Source: an uncultured Prevotellaceae bacterium (GTDB lineage Bacteria > Bacteroidota > Bacteroidia > Bacteroidales > Muribaculaceae). From it: a stretch of DNA of 5,695 bases. The position numbers and the translations under genes were made by a program. Shown piece after piece: positions 1 through 5,695 of the stretch. The notes under the pieces were generated by a model. That model searched no databases, was not told the origin of the DNA, and saw nothing but the letters and a program-made list of their open reading frames with translations. Positions within the stretch are counted from its first letter, which is position 1. Each line of letters starts with the position of its first letter. Location: the NCBI GenBank assembly GCA_937896015.1, contig CALBLR010000026.1, forward strand, positions 1-5,695, written 5' to 3'.

Positions 1-1858
1 TGACGCCTGTAACGTCTGACACCACATCGAGTTTATAGCAATACAGATAAAGCGCACCGGCATCCGACACGGCATGAAGGCCTATGAAGTAGTCGCCATC
101 GGCATCTGGTGTGAAATGGCCCACCATGTCGATAGGAGAGCGATAGCCTCCATCTACACTTGTAGCAGGAATCACCGATGAAGTCATTGCATCGGGCGTG
201 GAATTACGGCCCACCTTCACCTCGGCCTTCTCTGTATATGGGTCCATGGCGTTGGCAAACTCAGCCGTAATGGTGTATTTAACATTAGCCGTCATTCTAA
301 GCGGAGGCGTTATCAGCCAATCGTCGGCCGCATTGGTGTTACTAAACGTGTATCTTGCACCACGGAAATCACTGCCCCAAGTCGAGCCATCTGAATTTGC
401 ATCGACTATAGTGTAGAGGCTCATGTCGCCATCACTGAACGTCTTGCTGTAGGGAACTTGAAGAGCCTCGCCAAGAACCACACTGTTGGTCTTGGCAGGA
501 GCAGCCTTGTAGTCTCCAGCGGTTGCCACCACCTCGTAGTAATACGATCCCATGGCCGGCACGCTATGATTGTCGGCACACTCGGTGCCCTTTACCCCAG
601 TGGCCACAGCCACAGAATCGGGATAGCGGATCACATCATAGGCCACCGCCGAGGCATCAAATTCAGCGCCATGGGCGCCAGTTGTCACAGCCTCCCATTT
701 AATCAGCGCGCCGCCGTTGGCCCTGGCGGCTGAAGCTGTTGCCACGGCAGCAGGCACATCAGTTCCGAAATATCGCTTTGCCACATATTCAGGACCGCTA
801 CCCGCCTCATTCTTGGCGCGGACCGACACAGAGTGCTCTCCCCGCACCACGCTAAGGTCAACCGTCACGGCAGCGCCTGCGGCTGCTTTGCCTGCGGCGG
901 CCACATGGCCGTCCACAAGCACTTCATAGCCTAAATCGCCCGAAATGGCAGTTCCCGCATAAGTGGCCGACGGCATAGTGAACGTAGCCTTTCCGCTGAG
1001 CGATGCGCCAGTGAAGTCAACCGCAAGACTTGTAGGAATATCGGGCACACCAGCTGCAAAGACTGGTGTTTTTGAAAACACACCCACAAACTCTTTGCCA
1101 CCCGTTGCCCATACCGACACGCGCGTAGCCTTGCCAGTGGCCAAATCCACAGTGTAGATTCCACTCTGGCTGTCATCATCGTTGAACGCGCACCAATAAA
1201 ACTGCTTAGTGCCATAGTCAAACGTGGCGTCTTGCAAATATTTGGGTTTGAAACCAGTCGGGCCTATTATTGTAATTGAGCCGTCGGCAGCACTGATTTT
1301 GCCGAAATTCCCCTCGTCGTTGACAAAATACATTGTGCCCGATGCATCACTTGCCAAAGCATTAAACGAGTGGTCGAGGAATGTTATCGTATCGCAATTG
1401 GCCGTAGTTGTGTTAAGCGTGCCGAAATAGAATTTCTCGCGTTCCTCGCTATAGAAGCTGCCGTAGATTTTCTTGTCGGCAGGATTGTAGGTGAGCGATG
1501 TGGCCACCGAGGAATGCGGGGCCTCTACTTGATTGGTCAGTTTCCATGTCACAGGGTCATATGAATTCAAGTAACAGGCATTAATGTTGCCATACTTGGT
1601 GGTATATTCAATTGCAAAATAGGCCGTATCGGCAAGGCACGCTCCACCATTGGCCTTTGTAACGCTTGAACTGACCTTAGACACCGTCGCACTGGGGACG
1701 ACATCGGTCGAATAAATACCCGTGGGAGCAACTCCATTCAATGAAGCGTCATATATCAGGTTGCCATACAGCGTCACGCTGCTACCCGATGCATTTGTCC
1801 CGGCAAATGCCGACGGCCACAAAGCCGCCGCTGCAATTAATGTGTAAATTTTTTTCAT
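1..1858 (-). CDS. Secreted choice-of-anchor J / Fn3 domain protein, 3' end beyond the window
   Basis: The frame stays open from an ATG at 1858 to the left edge, giving 619 codons without a stop. An in-frame TAA at 1870-1868 supports this start. Residues 1-19 (MKKIYTLIAAAALWPSAFA) form a signal peptidase I-type signal with AFA before the likely cut. Residues about 20-270 hold short beta-rich repeats (for example KKIYGSFY, SGTMYFV, SGIYTVDLATGKA), suggesting a beta-propeller-like fold. Two Fn3-like domains follow at about 272-366 and 367-462. From about 465 a choice-of-anchor J-like beta-sandwich begins, with the signature DDWLITPPL around Trp514. No catalytic motif is visible. By analogy with the neighbouring genes, the missing C-terminus probably carries another binding module and a T9SS sorting domain, but this cannot be seen. 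The leader is AT-rich with no Shine-Dalgarno sequence. A surface or secreted binding role is inference. Confidence 0.95.
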   Translation of the reverse strand, partial: MKKIYTLIAAAALWPSAFAGTNASGSSVTLYGNLIYDASLNGVAPTGIYSTDVVPSATVSKVSSSVTKANGGACLADTAYFAIEYTTKYGNINACYLNSYDPVTWKLTNQVEAPHSSVATSLTYNPADKKIYGSFYSEEREKFYFGTLNTTTANCDTITFLDHSFNALASDASGTMYFVNDEGNFGKISAADGSITIIGPTGFKPKYLQDATFDYGTKQFYWCAFNDDDSQSGIYTVDLATGKATRVSVWATGGKEFVGVFSKTPVFAAGVPDIPTSLAVDFTGASLSGKATFTMPSATYAGTAISGDLGYEVLVDGHVAAAGKAAAGAAVTVDLSVVRGEHSVSVRAKNEAGSGPEYVAKRYFGTDVPAAVATASAARANGGALIKWEAVTTGAHGAEFDASAVAYDVIRYPDSVAVATGVKGTECADNHSVPAMGSYYYEVVATAGDYKAAPAKTNSVVLGEALQVPYSKTFSDGDMSLYTIVDANSDGSTWGSDFRGARYTFSNTNAADDWLITPPLRMTANVKYTITAEFANAMDPYTEKAEVKVGRNSTPDAMTSSVIPATSVDGGYRSPIDMVGHFTPDADGDYFIGLHAVSDAGALYLYCYKLDVVSDVTGV

Positions 1859-1920
1859 TAAAATTGTTTATTTGTTACTATTATCTGCGTCTTTTCGCAC
1901 TTTTTGTCGCTTAAATAATG

Positions 1921-1928
1921 CAAAGTTA
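1921..1928 (-). promoter_or_regulatory. Bacteroidota -7 promoter box for the downstream choice-of-anchor J gene
   Basis: Read on the minus strand the bases are TAACTTTG, an exact match to the Bacteroidota primary-sigma consensus TAnnTTTG. It sits about 63 bases upstream of the ATG at 1858, giving a predicted leader of roughly 55-60 nt. I see no convincing TTTG -33 box at the usual 19-21 base spacing. The candidate therefore rests on the -7 box and its position. Confidence 0.55.
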
Positions 1929-2034
1929 ATCATTTTTACATTAAAACGGCGATTTCAACAATCAAAATCTAAATCAGGATGGCGCGACACCTTTCATGCC
2001 CTATATCAACACATTGCTGCTATTATATTGGGTT

Positions 2035-2047
2035 AAATCACTGATTT
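2035..2047. promoter_or_regulatory. Short palindrome, possible operator
   Basis: AAATCA and TGATTT flank a single C, giving a 13-base dyad. It overlaps a TTTG (2045-2048) lying upstream of a candidate plus-strand -7 box at 2073. The placement would suit a regulator site, but a dyad this short in AT-rich DNA can arise by chance. Confidence 0.15.
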
Positions 2048-2080
2048 GTGAGGCGTTTTACAATTTATTGTGTAATTTTG
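2045..2080 (+). promoter_or_regulatory. Candidate plus-strand Bacteroidota promoter
   Basis: TAATTTTG at 2073-2080, followed by CA, matches the -7 consensus TAnnTTTG. A TTTG lies at 2045-2048. The 24-base spacing is longer than the usual 19-21, so the -33 assignment is weak. Transcription would start near 2087 and run through the 2119-2159 hairpin into the structured RNA at 2172-2365. It is the best-matching plus-strand promoter I can find upstream of that RNA, although it would give a transcript of about 280 nt rather than the 180-195 nt rod alone. Confidence 0.35.
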
Positions 2081-2109
2081 CACCCGTGCTTAATTGCACA
2101 AACATTTTT

Positions 2110-2159
2110 AAAATAAAATAATAACTGCTTACAATATAAGCTATTGTAAGCAGTTATTA
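2110..2159 (-). terminator. Intrinsic terminator, 18-bp perfect AT-rich hairpin
   Basis: Bases 2119-2136 pair without mismatch to 2142-2159 around a 5-base loop. On the minus strand the stem is followed by TTTTATTTT, a U-rich tail suited to rho-independent termination. On the plus strand the stem is followed by GAGTACATAC, with no U tract, so the direction is minus. No minus-strand gene lies just upstream. It may stop read-through from the 985-residue gene, or end an unseen minus-strand small RNA, before the promoter at 1921-1928. Confidence 0.7.
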
Positions 2160-2171
2160 GAGTACATACAT

Positions 2172-2365
2172 AAAGCATTGACAGACTTTTGACGTGTCTT
2201 ATCCGAAATCGCCAATTTCAACACTCACGACACACTACCCACTATGTCAATGGCGTCGGTGCTCGCGCCCCTTAAGAGGCGCGGGTTTCTCGGCTTGATT
2301 AGTGGGTTAAGGTGTTTGGCGATACCTGGATAGACGAATCAAAGTCACGTGGCCCGCGCTTTTTT
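2172..2365 (+). ncRNA. Rod-shaped structured RNA, 6S RNA-like candidate
   Basis: Bases 2184-2346 fold into one long interrupted stem. Its segments pair as 2184-2192 with 2339-2346, 2195-2205 with 2327-2336, 2208-2215 with 2316-2323, 2221-2225 with 2311-2315, 2237-2244 with 2300-2307, 2246-2250 with 2295-2299, and an apical 2262-2269 with 2278-2285. That is about 52 pairs. Five of them (2195.2336, 2205.2327, 2225.2311, 2246.2299, 2263.2284) are G.U only in plus-strand RNA and would be A.C on the minus strand, which fixes the direction. An outer 2172-2176/2358-2362 pairing and the T6 at 2360-2365 suggest the ends. The central loop is asymmetric, 2226-2236 against 2308-2310. Length and rod-with-bubble shape resemble 6S RNA, the RNA that binds RNA polymerase holoenzyme, but the bubble is lopsided and I cannot confirm the family. 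No hallmarks of tmRNA, RNase P RNA, SRP RNA or tRNA are seen. The 5' end is uncertain. Confidence 0.6.
2353..2365 (+). terminator. Probable 3' end of the structured RNA (GC stem arm plus T6)
   Basis: CCCGCGC at 2353-2359 is followed directly by six T. The complementary GCGCGGG lies at 2279-2285, 67 bases upstream, in the apical hairpin of the rod. A shorter alternative is AAAGC (2172-2176) with GCTTT (2358-2362). Which stem, if either, drives termination cannot be decided by eye. The T-run after a GC-rich arm is the main evidence. Confidence 0.4.
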
Positions 2366-2394
2366 AGTGCCCCAACTCCAAGCAGAGTGCGCCA

Positions 2395-2408
2395 GCATCA
2401 GGCATCAG
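2395..2408. repeat. Tandem 7-base repeat
   Basis: GCATCAG occurs twice back to back. The second copy overlaps the left arm of the 2404-2464 inverted repeat. No function is evident. Confidence 0.5.
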
Positions 2409-2464
2409 GCCACACAGACAGCAAAAAACATATGTTCAACAGGTATGAATAAATGTGGCCTGGT
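2404..2464. other. Inverted repeat with 39-base loop in the intergenic region
   Basis: Bases 2404-2414 pair with 2454-2464 (11 pairs, one of them T.G in plus-strand RNA), with core CAGGCCACA/TGTGGCCTG. The 39-base interior contains an A6 run and a short CATA/TATG pairing. The stretch 2367-2484 otherwise shows no gene. It could be a separate hairpin between the convergent transcripts. I see no U tract beside either arm that would make it a terminator. Confidence 0.45.
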
Positions 2465-2484
2465 ACCATAACAACACTAATCGA

Positions 2485-2520
2485 GCACCCCGATGCAGAC
2501 TCTCGTCCGCACCGGGGTGC
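2485..2520 (-). terminator. Hairpin with GAGA tetraloop downstream of the 985-residue gene
   Basis: Bases 2485-2500 pair with 2505-2520. In minus-strand RNA all 16 positions pair, two as G.U, and the loop reads GAGA, a GNRA tetraloop. In plus-strand RNA the two G.U pairs become A.C mismatches and the loop is UCUC, so the structure favours the minus transcript. It begins 48 bases after the stop codon at 2571-2569. The minus-strand sequence beyond it (CTCGATTAGTGTTG) is only mildly T-rich, while the plus side has CTTTAATTTATTTG. It is either a bidirectional terminator between convergent transcripts or a 3'-stabilising hairpin of the mRNA. Confidence 0.6.
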
Positions 2521-2568
2521 CTTTAATTTATTTGCCCCCTCAAAGGGAACTATAATTCAGAGACCTTG

Positions 2569-5526
2569 TCAGCGAACCACCACTTTGGCCTTGACAGTGC
2601 CGCACACCACTATGTAGAGGCCAGAGGGCACTTGCACTGTGGTGCGCTCGCCCACCACAGCTGTGGTGATAAGCTGGCCGGCCACATTGCAGACAGCCGC
2701 CGGCTGGGCACTGAAGCCGGTGAACTCAATGCCTCCGGCCACTGCCTTGATGGCTGCACCGGCAGCAATGGCGCCGTTGACGCCCGTCGTCACCACCGAC
2801 ACGGGACCAGCGGCAAGCGACTCGCCGCGGTCGTAGACGGCCGACACACTGTAGTGGCTACCCGAAGCCATGGCGGCTGCATCGGCATCGGTGAATGCTG
2901 TGGTCTCGGCATCGGTCGAGCCCACAGCCTCGCCATCGCGATACACATTGTAGCCCTGCAGCTGCAAAGGCTTGCTTCCCTTCACAAAGGTGAAGTCGTC
3001 GAAGAGGATGGCAGCATCGCCAATCTTGGTCACATGGATTGCAAAGCGGGCAGCGTCCACGGGCAGCACAATGCTGTCGGCAGTCCAGTTCTTCGTCTTG
3101 ATGGTGGCGGCGCGCAGCTCCACAAAGTCGGCGGGCTCGGTGCCGCCGGTGGAGTAGCACAGCGAGTAGTTGTTGTCGCTGTACACGTAGCCATACGATG
3201 AATATCCGGCCACAAAGAAGCGCACGGTCTGTCCGCCAGTCACCTCAGGAGAGATAATCCAGTCGTCGTTGGTGTCGCGGTAGCTGTAGGGGCCGGTCAC
3301 AGCCAGCACGTTGGTGCCGGTGTGCGCGGTGTTGTAGGTGCCGTTGGCGGCCACCATGGCGGCCATTGTGGCCTTCTCGTTCTGGCCGTTCATGCCGCGC
3401 TTCTCCTTGCCGTCGGCGTCCACAAACTTCCAGTCGTTGGCAGCCTCGGTCGAGCCGGCAGTCCAGCTTTCAAAACTTTCGTTCACGTCCTCAGTCGAGC
3501 CCTCTGTTGAAATCTCGGGGCGGGTCCAAGTCACATTCACATCAGCGCCGTTGAGCGTTGCGCTCAGCTGCTGCGGCACAGGATAGTCGTTGGTGGCCAC
3601 TACTGACGTGGCCTCAATGGTGTCGTTGCTGTGGTTCTCATCGGCGGCATAGGCCGCTGTGGCGGCAAAAGTCACAGTGTCGCCGGCAATGGCGGGAGTC
3701 ACCTTGAAGGGCAGCTCAATCACAGCCAGCGAATCGGCGGCAAGCGCAGTGCGGCTCACAGCTGCCAGCTGCTTGCCGTTGAGGCTGAACGCCACGGTGT
3801 AGGCGTCGGCCGCCTTGGCGCCCTTGTTGTGCACGGTGGCCTTGAGACTCACGCTCTCGCCCACGTGCAGATTGGCCGGCACTTCGAGCGAAGCCACGGC
3901 AATGTCGTTGTCGAGGATGTCCTTGATGGTGATGTTGTCGATGCACACTGCGGCATAGCTGCCGGGAATGCCGGTGAACACCAGCTGGAAGTCGCAGTCG
4001 CGGGCCTCGGCGGGCACATAGTAGGAGTAGCGGTTCCAGCCCTTTGCGCCGCCATTGACGGCTATGGTGTCGCCAAATGCCTTGTCAACACCATTGACGC
4101 GCACACCGGGCACCACGGCGTTTTTATACGAGAGCGAGTTGTCTTGATACACATAGAAGTCGATGCGCGGGTTCTTGAGGCTCTTCACATTCAGCTTTGG
4201 CGAGGCAATCCAGCATGGCGAACCGCTTGAAGCCTGGTATTTGAGCATGCCGTTGTCGCCGTCTTGGGGCGAGCACGAGGGGGTGTAGTTGCTCGATGTG
4301 GGGCCCCACACCGAGTTGGCCTCTACCGTCCATGTGCGTGTGTTGTAGCTGTAGTTGGCAAACGATTCGCCCCATTCGCCCTGGTAGGCGTCGCCCACAA
4401 GCACCGAACCGCTGACGGCGGCGGCGCTGCTGCGCGTGAACGAGTAGGCCACCACGCTATATGACACGGCGTCTTGCCCTGTCTCGGGCAGCGGACAAGT
4501 GTCAACAAATGTGGTGTCGACCTGCTTGTCGGCAACAATCACCTTGGCAGTGCCATTGCGCTGCACGGTGTAGCGCACGTTTTGCGGAATGAATATGCCA
4601 TCGGTGCTGGCCGTAGTCACGGGCTTCCAGCTAATGGCGATTTTACCGCCGGCCTGCTGCTCAACCTTAAGTCCAGTGGCGGCGTGGGGTGTGGCAAAGC
4701 GTGGCGAACAGTCGGCCACGGCTGCGGGACTCGAGCCGAGGCTGTTGACGGCCACAAACGAGTAGGCGGTGGCATCGGTGAGCGGGTCGCTGTCGGTGGC
4801 TGTGAACTCGCTGCCGGGCGCAAGGCCCTGCTTAGAGAAGACCACAGTGCTGTCGGCACGCACCACCTTCACATCCACTGTGCCGGTCAGTTCACTGCCC
4901 GAGAAGTCGAGGGCGGGAGCCTTGCCCGACAGTTTCACCACAAACTTGTCGACCTCCACGGTGGGTTCGGCACTTGCCTCGGTCACAGCTGCAGGAGCCT
5001 TGGCGGCCACACCGGCTGCAACGGTGAAGTTGTCGAAATACACCGTGCCCATGCCGGCCTCGCTGCAAATTTGCACGCCCAGCTTATAGCTGCCGGTGGC
5101 AGTGGGCGTGAAGCGGCCGCTCACCTTGGTCCATGTCGAGGCCGAAGCATCGATCACATCGGTGAAGTCGGTGTAGTTGCCGGCGGCATCCTGCGCCACC
5201 AGTTTGATTTTGTTGGCCTTCGAGTTGCCCTTGTACTCCACGCCCACAGCATACACCTTGCCGGCCTCAAGCGCAAGCGAGGGACTCAGCAGGTAGTCGT
5301 TGGCTGCATAGCTGGCGCTGCCAATGTACTGCGCGCCGCCACCCCAGTCCTTACCATAATACGATGTGTGGGTGAATGTGGGGGAGCCGTCCTCCACGTT
5401 CACCACCGTCATGTCGCCCAGGCTGCTTGCAAACCCCTGGTTGTAGGGGAGCGCGGTGCCTTGGGCCACGGCCGTGGCACTGCCCAGCAGCGCGGCAACG
5501 GCCATCAACGATAGTCCTTTGTTCAT
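2569..5526 (-). CDS. Secreted multidomain choice-of-anchor J / Fn3 / CARDB protein with T9SS type A sorting domain
   Basis: A complete 985-residue gene. The ATG at 5526 has an in-frame TAA nine bases upstream (5535-5533), so it is the first possible ATG of the frame. Residues 1-21 are a signal peptide (cut after AVA). A choice-of-anchor-type beta-sandwich spans about 25-169 (NDYLLSPSL and YFDNFTV motifs). Two Fn3-like domains lie at about 175-278 and 280-380. A second sandwich spans about 384-533 (CWIASPKL, CIDNITI). A CARDB-like domain follows at about 537-643. A third sandwich, about 671-853 (NDDWIISPEV around Trp756, ILFDDFTF), sits inside a split Fn3 domain whose halves are about 644-670 and 854-913 (GYNVYRDGE). 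Residues 916-985 are a T9SS type A sorting domain ending VPSGLYIVV...KVVVR. This tail directs export across the outer membrane and surface attachment in Bacteroidota. No catalytic motif is visible, so adhesion or glycan/protein binding is inferred. The gene is GC-rich in third positions, more so than the gene to its left. Confidence 0.97.
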   Translation of the reverse strand: MNKGLSLMAVAALLGSATAVAQGTALPYNQGFASSLGDMTVVNVEDGSPTFTHTSYYGKDWGGGAQYIGSASYAANDYLLSPSLALEAGKVYAVGVEYKGNSKANKIKLVAQDAAGNYTDFTDVIDASASTWTKVSGRFTPTATGSYKLGVQICSEAGMGTVYFDNFTVAAGVAAKAPAAVTEASAEPTVEVDKFVVKLSGKAPALDFSGSELTGTVDVKVVRADSTVVFSKQGLAPGSEFTATDSDPLTDATAYSFVAVNSLGSSPAAVADCSPRFATPHAATGLKVEQQAGGKIAISWKPVTTASTDGIFIPQNVRYTVQRNGTAKVIVADKQVDTTFVDTCPLPETGQDAVSYSVVAYSFTRSSAAAVSGSVLVGDAYQGEWGESFANYSYNTRTWTVEANSVWGPTSSNYTPSCSPQDGDNGMLKYQASSGSPCWIASPKLNVKSLKNPRIDFYVYQDNSLSYKNAVVPGVRVNGVDKAFGDTIAVNGGAKGWNRYSYYVPAEARDCDFQLVFTGIPGSYAAVCIDNITIKDILDNDIAVASLEVPANLHVGESVSLKATVHNKGAKAADAYTVAFSLNGKQLAAVSRTALAADSLAVIELPFKVTPAIAGDTVTFAATAAYAADENHSNDTIEATSVVATNDYPVPQQLSATLNGADVNVTWTRPEISTEGSTEDVNESFESWTAGSTEAANDWKFVDADGKEKRGMNGQNEKATMAAMVAANGTYNTAHTGTNVLAVTGPYSYRDTNDDWIISPEVTGGQTVRFFVAGYSSYGYVYSDNNYSLCYSTGGTEPADFVELRAATIKTKNWTADSIVLPVDAARFAIHVTKIGDAAILFDDFTFVKGSKPLQLQGYNVYRDGEAVGSTDAETTAFTDADAAAMASGSHYSVSAVYDRGESLAAGPVSVVTTGVNGAIAAGAAIKAVAGGIEFTGFSAQPAAVCNVAGQLITTAVVGERTTVQVPSGLYIVVCGTVKAKVVVR

Positions 5527-5570
5527 GTTGAATTAATATAATATTGATTGTAGAAATATTCCTTTTCTAT

Positions 5571-5617
5571 TAAAAAACTCGCGGTGTGCATCCGCTTGAC
5601 GGGGCGCACACCGCGAG
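5571..5617 (-). terminator. Strong intrinsic terminator of the gene entering from the right
   Basis: Bases 5578-5589 pair perfectly with 5606-5617 (12 bp, CTCGCGGTGTGC on the plus strand). A small inner CCG/CGG stem is possible within the 16-base loop. On the minus strand the hairpin is followed by TTTTTT (5577-5572). It starts 14 bases after the stop codon at 5634-5632. Only 44 bases separate its T-run from the ATG at 5526, and I find no TAnnTTTG box there. The 985-residue gene's promoter must therefore be atypical, or the gene relies on read-through. Confidence 0.9.
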
Positions 5618-5631
5618 AATAATGTTTATTG

Positions 5632-5695
5632 TTACTTCACCAGCACCTTGACGGCTGTGGCACCCACCTTAACAAGGTAGACGCCTCCAGGCACC
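5632..5695 (-). CDS. C-terminal end of another T9SS-sorted protein (5' part beyond the window)
   Basis: Only the last 20 codons and the TAA stop (5634-5632) are inside the window. The frame reads VPGGVYLVKVGATAVKVLVK, the characteristic end of a T9SS type A sorting domain: a P-x-G-x-Y-x-V turn, then a basic-hydrophobic final strand. It closely parallels the end of the 985-residue neighbour (VPSGLYIVV...KVVVR), so the two genes probably belong to the same secreted protein class and form a tandem cluster. The rest of the protein, and so its function, is not visible. The terminator directly after the stop supports this being a real gene end. Confidence 0.85.
   Translation of the reverse strand, partial: VPGGVYLVKVGATAVKVLVK

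Noticed and set aside
198..1564. Several short open frames on both strands in the left part of the window
   Set aside because: This region is covered by a single 619-codon minus-strand frame with a signal peptide and domains. The short frames overlap it in other phases and have no coherent features.
2178..2205. TTGACA-16 bases-TATCCG resembling a sigma70 promoter
   Set aside because: Bacteroidota primary sigma uses TTTG/TAnnTTTG rather than TTGACA/TATAAT, and these bases form part of the closing stem of the structured RNA.
2244..2333. 29-codon plus-strand open frame starting ATG TCA ATG
   Set aside because: It falls inside the heavily base-paired RNA, and the base-pairing constraint explains the sequence better than coding. 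There is no supporting initiation signal.
2172..2365. tmRNA, RNase P RNA, SRP RNA or tRNA as identity of the structured RNA
   Set aside because: No tRNA-like T-loop or acceptor end, no RNase P core signatures, and no SRP GGAAG-type apical loop are visible. A single long rod fits none of these.
2428..2447. CATA/TATG mini-hairpin followed on the minus strand by T6, as a terminator
   Set aside because: A four-pair AU-rich stem with an 11-base loop is too weak to terminate. It is better read as interior of the 2404-2464 inverted repeat.
2297..2482. GATTAGTG (2297-2304) complementary to CACTAATC (2475-2482)
   Set aside because: An 8-base complement across about 180 bases is expected by chance fairly often. 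GATTAGTG is already paired within the rod.
2566..3201. Plus-strand open frame of 211 codons over the 3' part of the 985-residue gene
   Set aside because: It is an antisense shadow, His/Gly-rich and low in recognisable motifs, overlapping the Fn3 and sorting-domain coding region.
4474..5514. Long open frame on the plus strand (346 codons)
   Set aside because: It lies wholly antisense to the 985-residue secreted protein, which has a clear signal peptide, domains and sorting tail. The frame is open because of the GC-rich codon bias of the true gene, and its Gly/His/Ala-rich translation resembles no family.

Overview
The window looks like a chromosomal stretch from a gut-type Bacteroidales bacterium (Bacteroidota; a Muribaculaceae/Prevotella-like relative is my best guess). 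The reasons are: large secreted proteins with choice-of-anchor J-like and fibronectin III-like domains; C-terminal type IX secretion (T9SS) sorting tails; AT-rich leaders without a Shine-Dalgarno sequence; and a match to the Bacteroidota -7 promoter box TAnnTTTG. The genus is inference.

Layout, right to left (all three protein genes are on the minus strand). (1) 5632-5695: the last 20 codons of a gene entering from the right, ending in a T9SS sorting-tail signature, followed by a strong intrinsic terminator (5571-5617). (2) 5526-2569: a complete 985-residue secreted multidomain protein with signal peptide, three choice-of-anchor-type beta-sandwich modules, Fn3-like modules, a CARDB-like module and a C-terminal T9SS type A sorting domain. 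(3) 2568-1859: a 710-base region without a protein gene but rich in RNA structure. (4) 1858-1: the first 619 codons of another secreted protein (signal peptide, propeller-like N-terminal half, two Fn3-like domains, start of a choice-of-anchor J domain), running off the left edge.

The 710-base gap is the most interesting part. Bases 2184-2346 can fold into one long rod of about 52 base pairs, interrupted only by small bulges, one asymmetric central loop and an apical GC hairpin. Five G.U pairs in the rod exist only if the plus strand is transcribed, and a run of six T follows shortly after the rod. This predicts a plus-strand structured RNA of roughly 180-195 nt, convergent with the 985-residue gene. 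Its shape resembles 6S RNA, but the identity is unproven. Around it lie a strand-asymmetric hairpin with a GAGA tetraloop (2485-2520), an 18-bp perfect AT-rich hairpin with a T-rich tail on the minus strand (2119-2159), and two candidate promoters (1921-1928 minus, 2073-2080 plus).

Functionally the three proteins are probably exported to the outer membrane or surface by T9SS as adhesive or substrate-binding proteins. No catalytic domain is visible in any of them.
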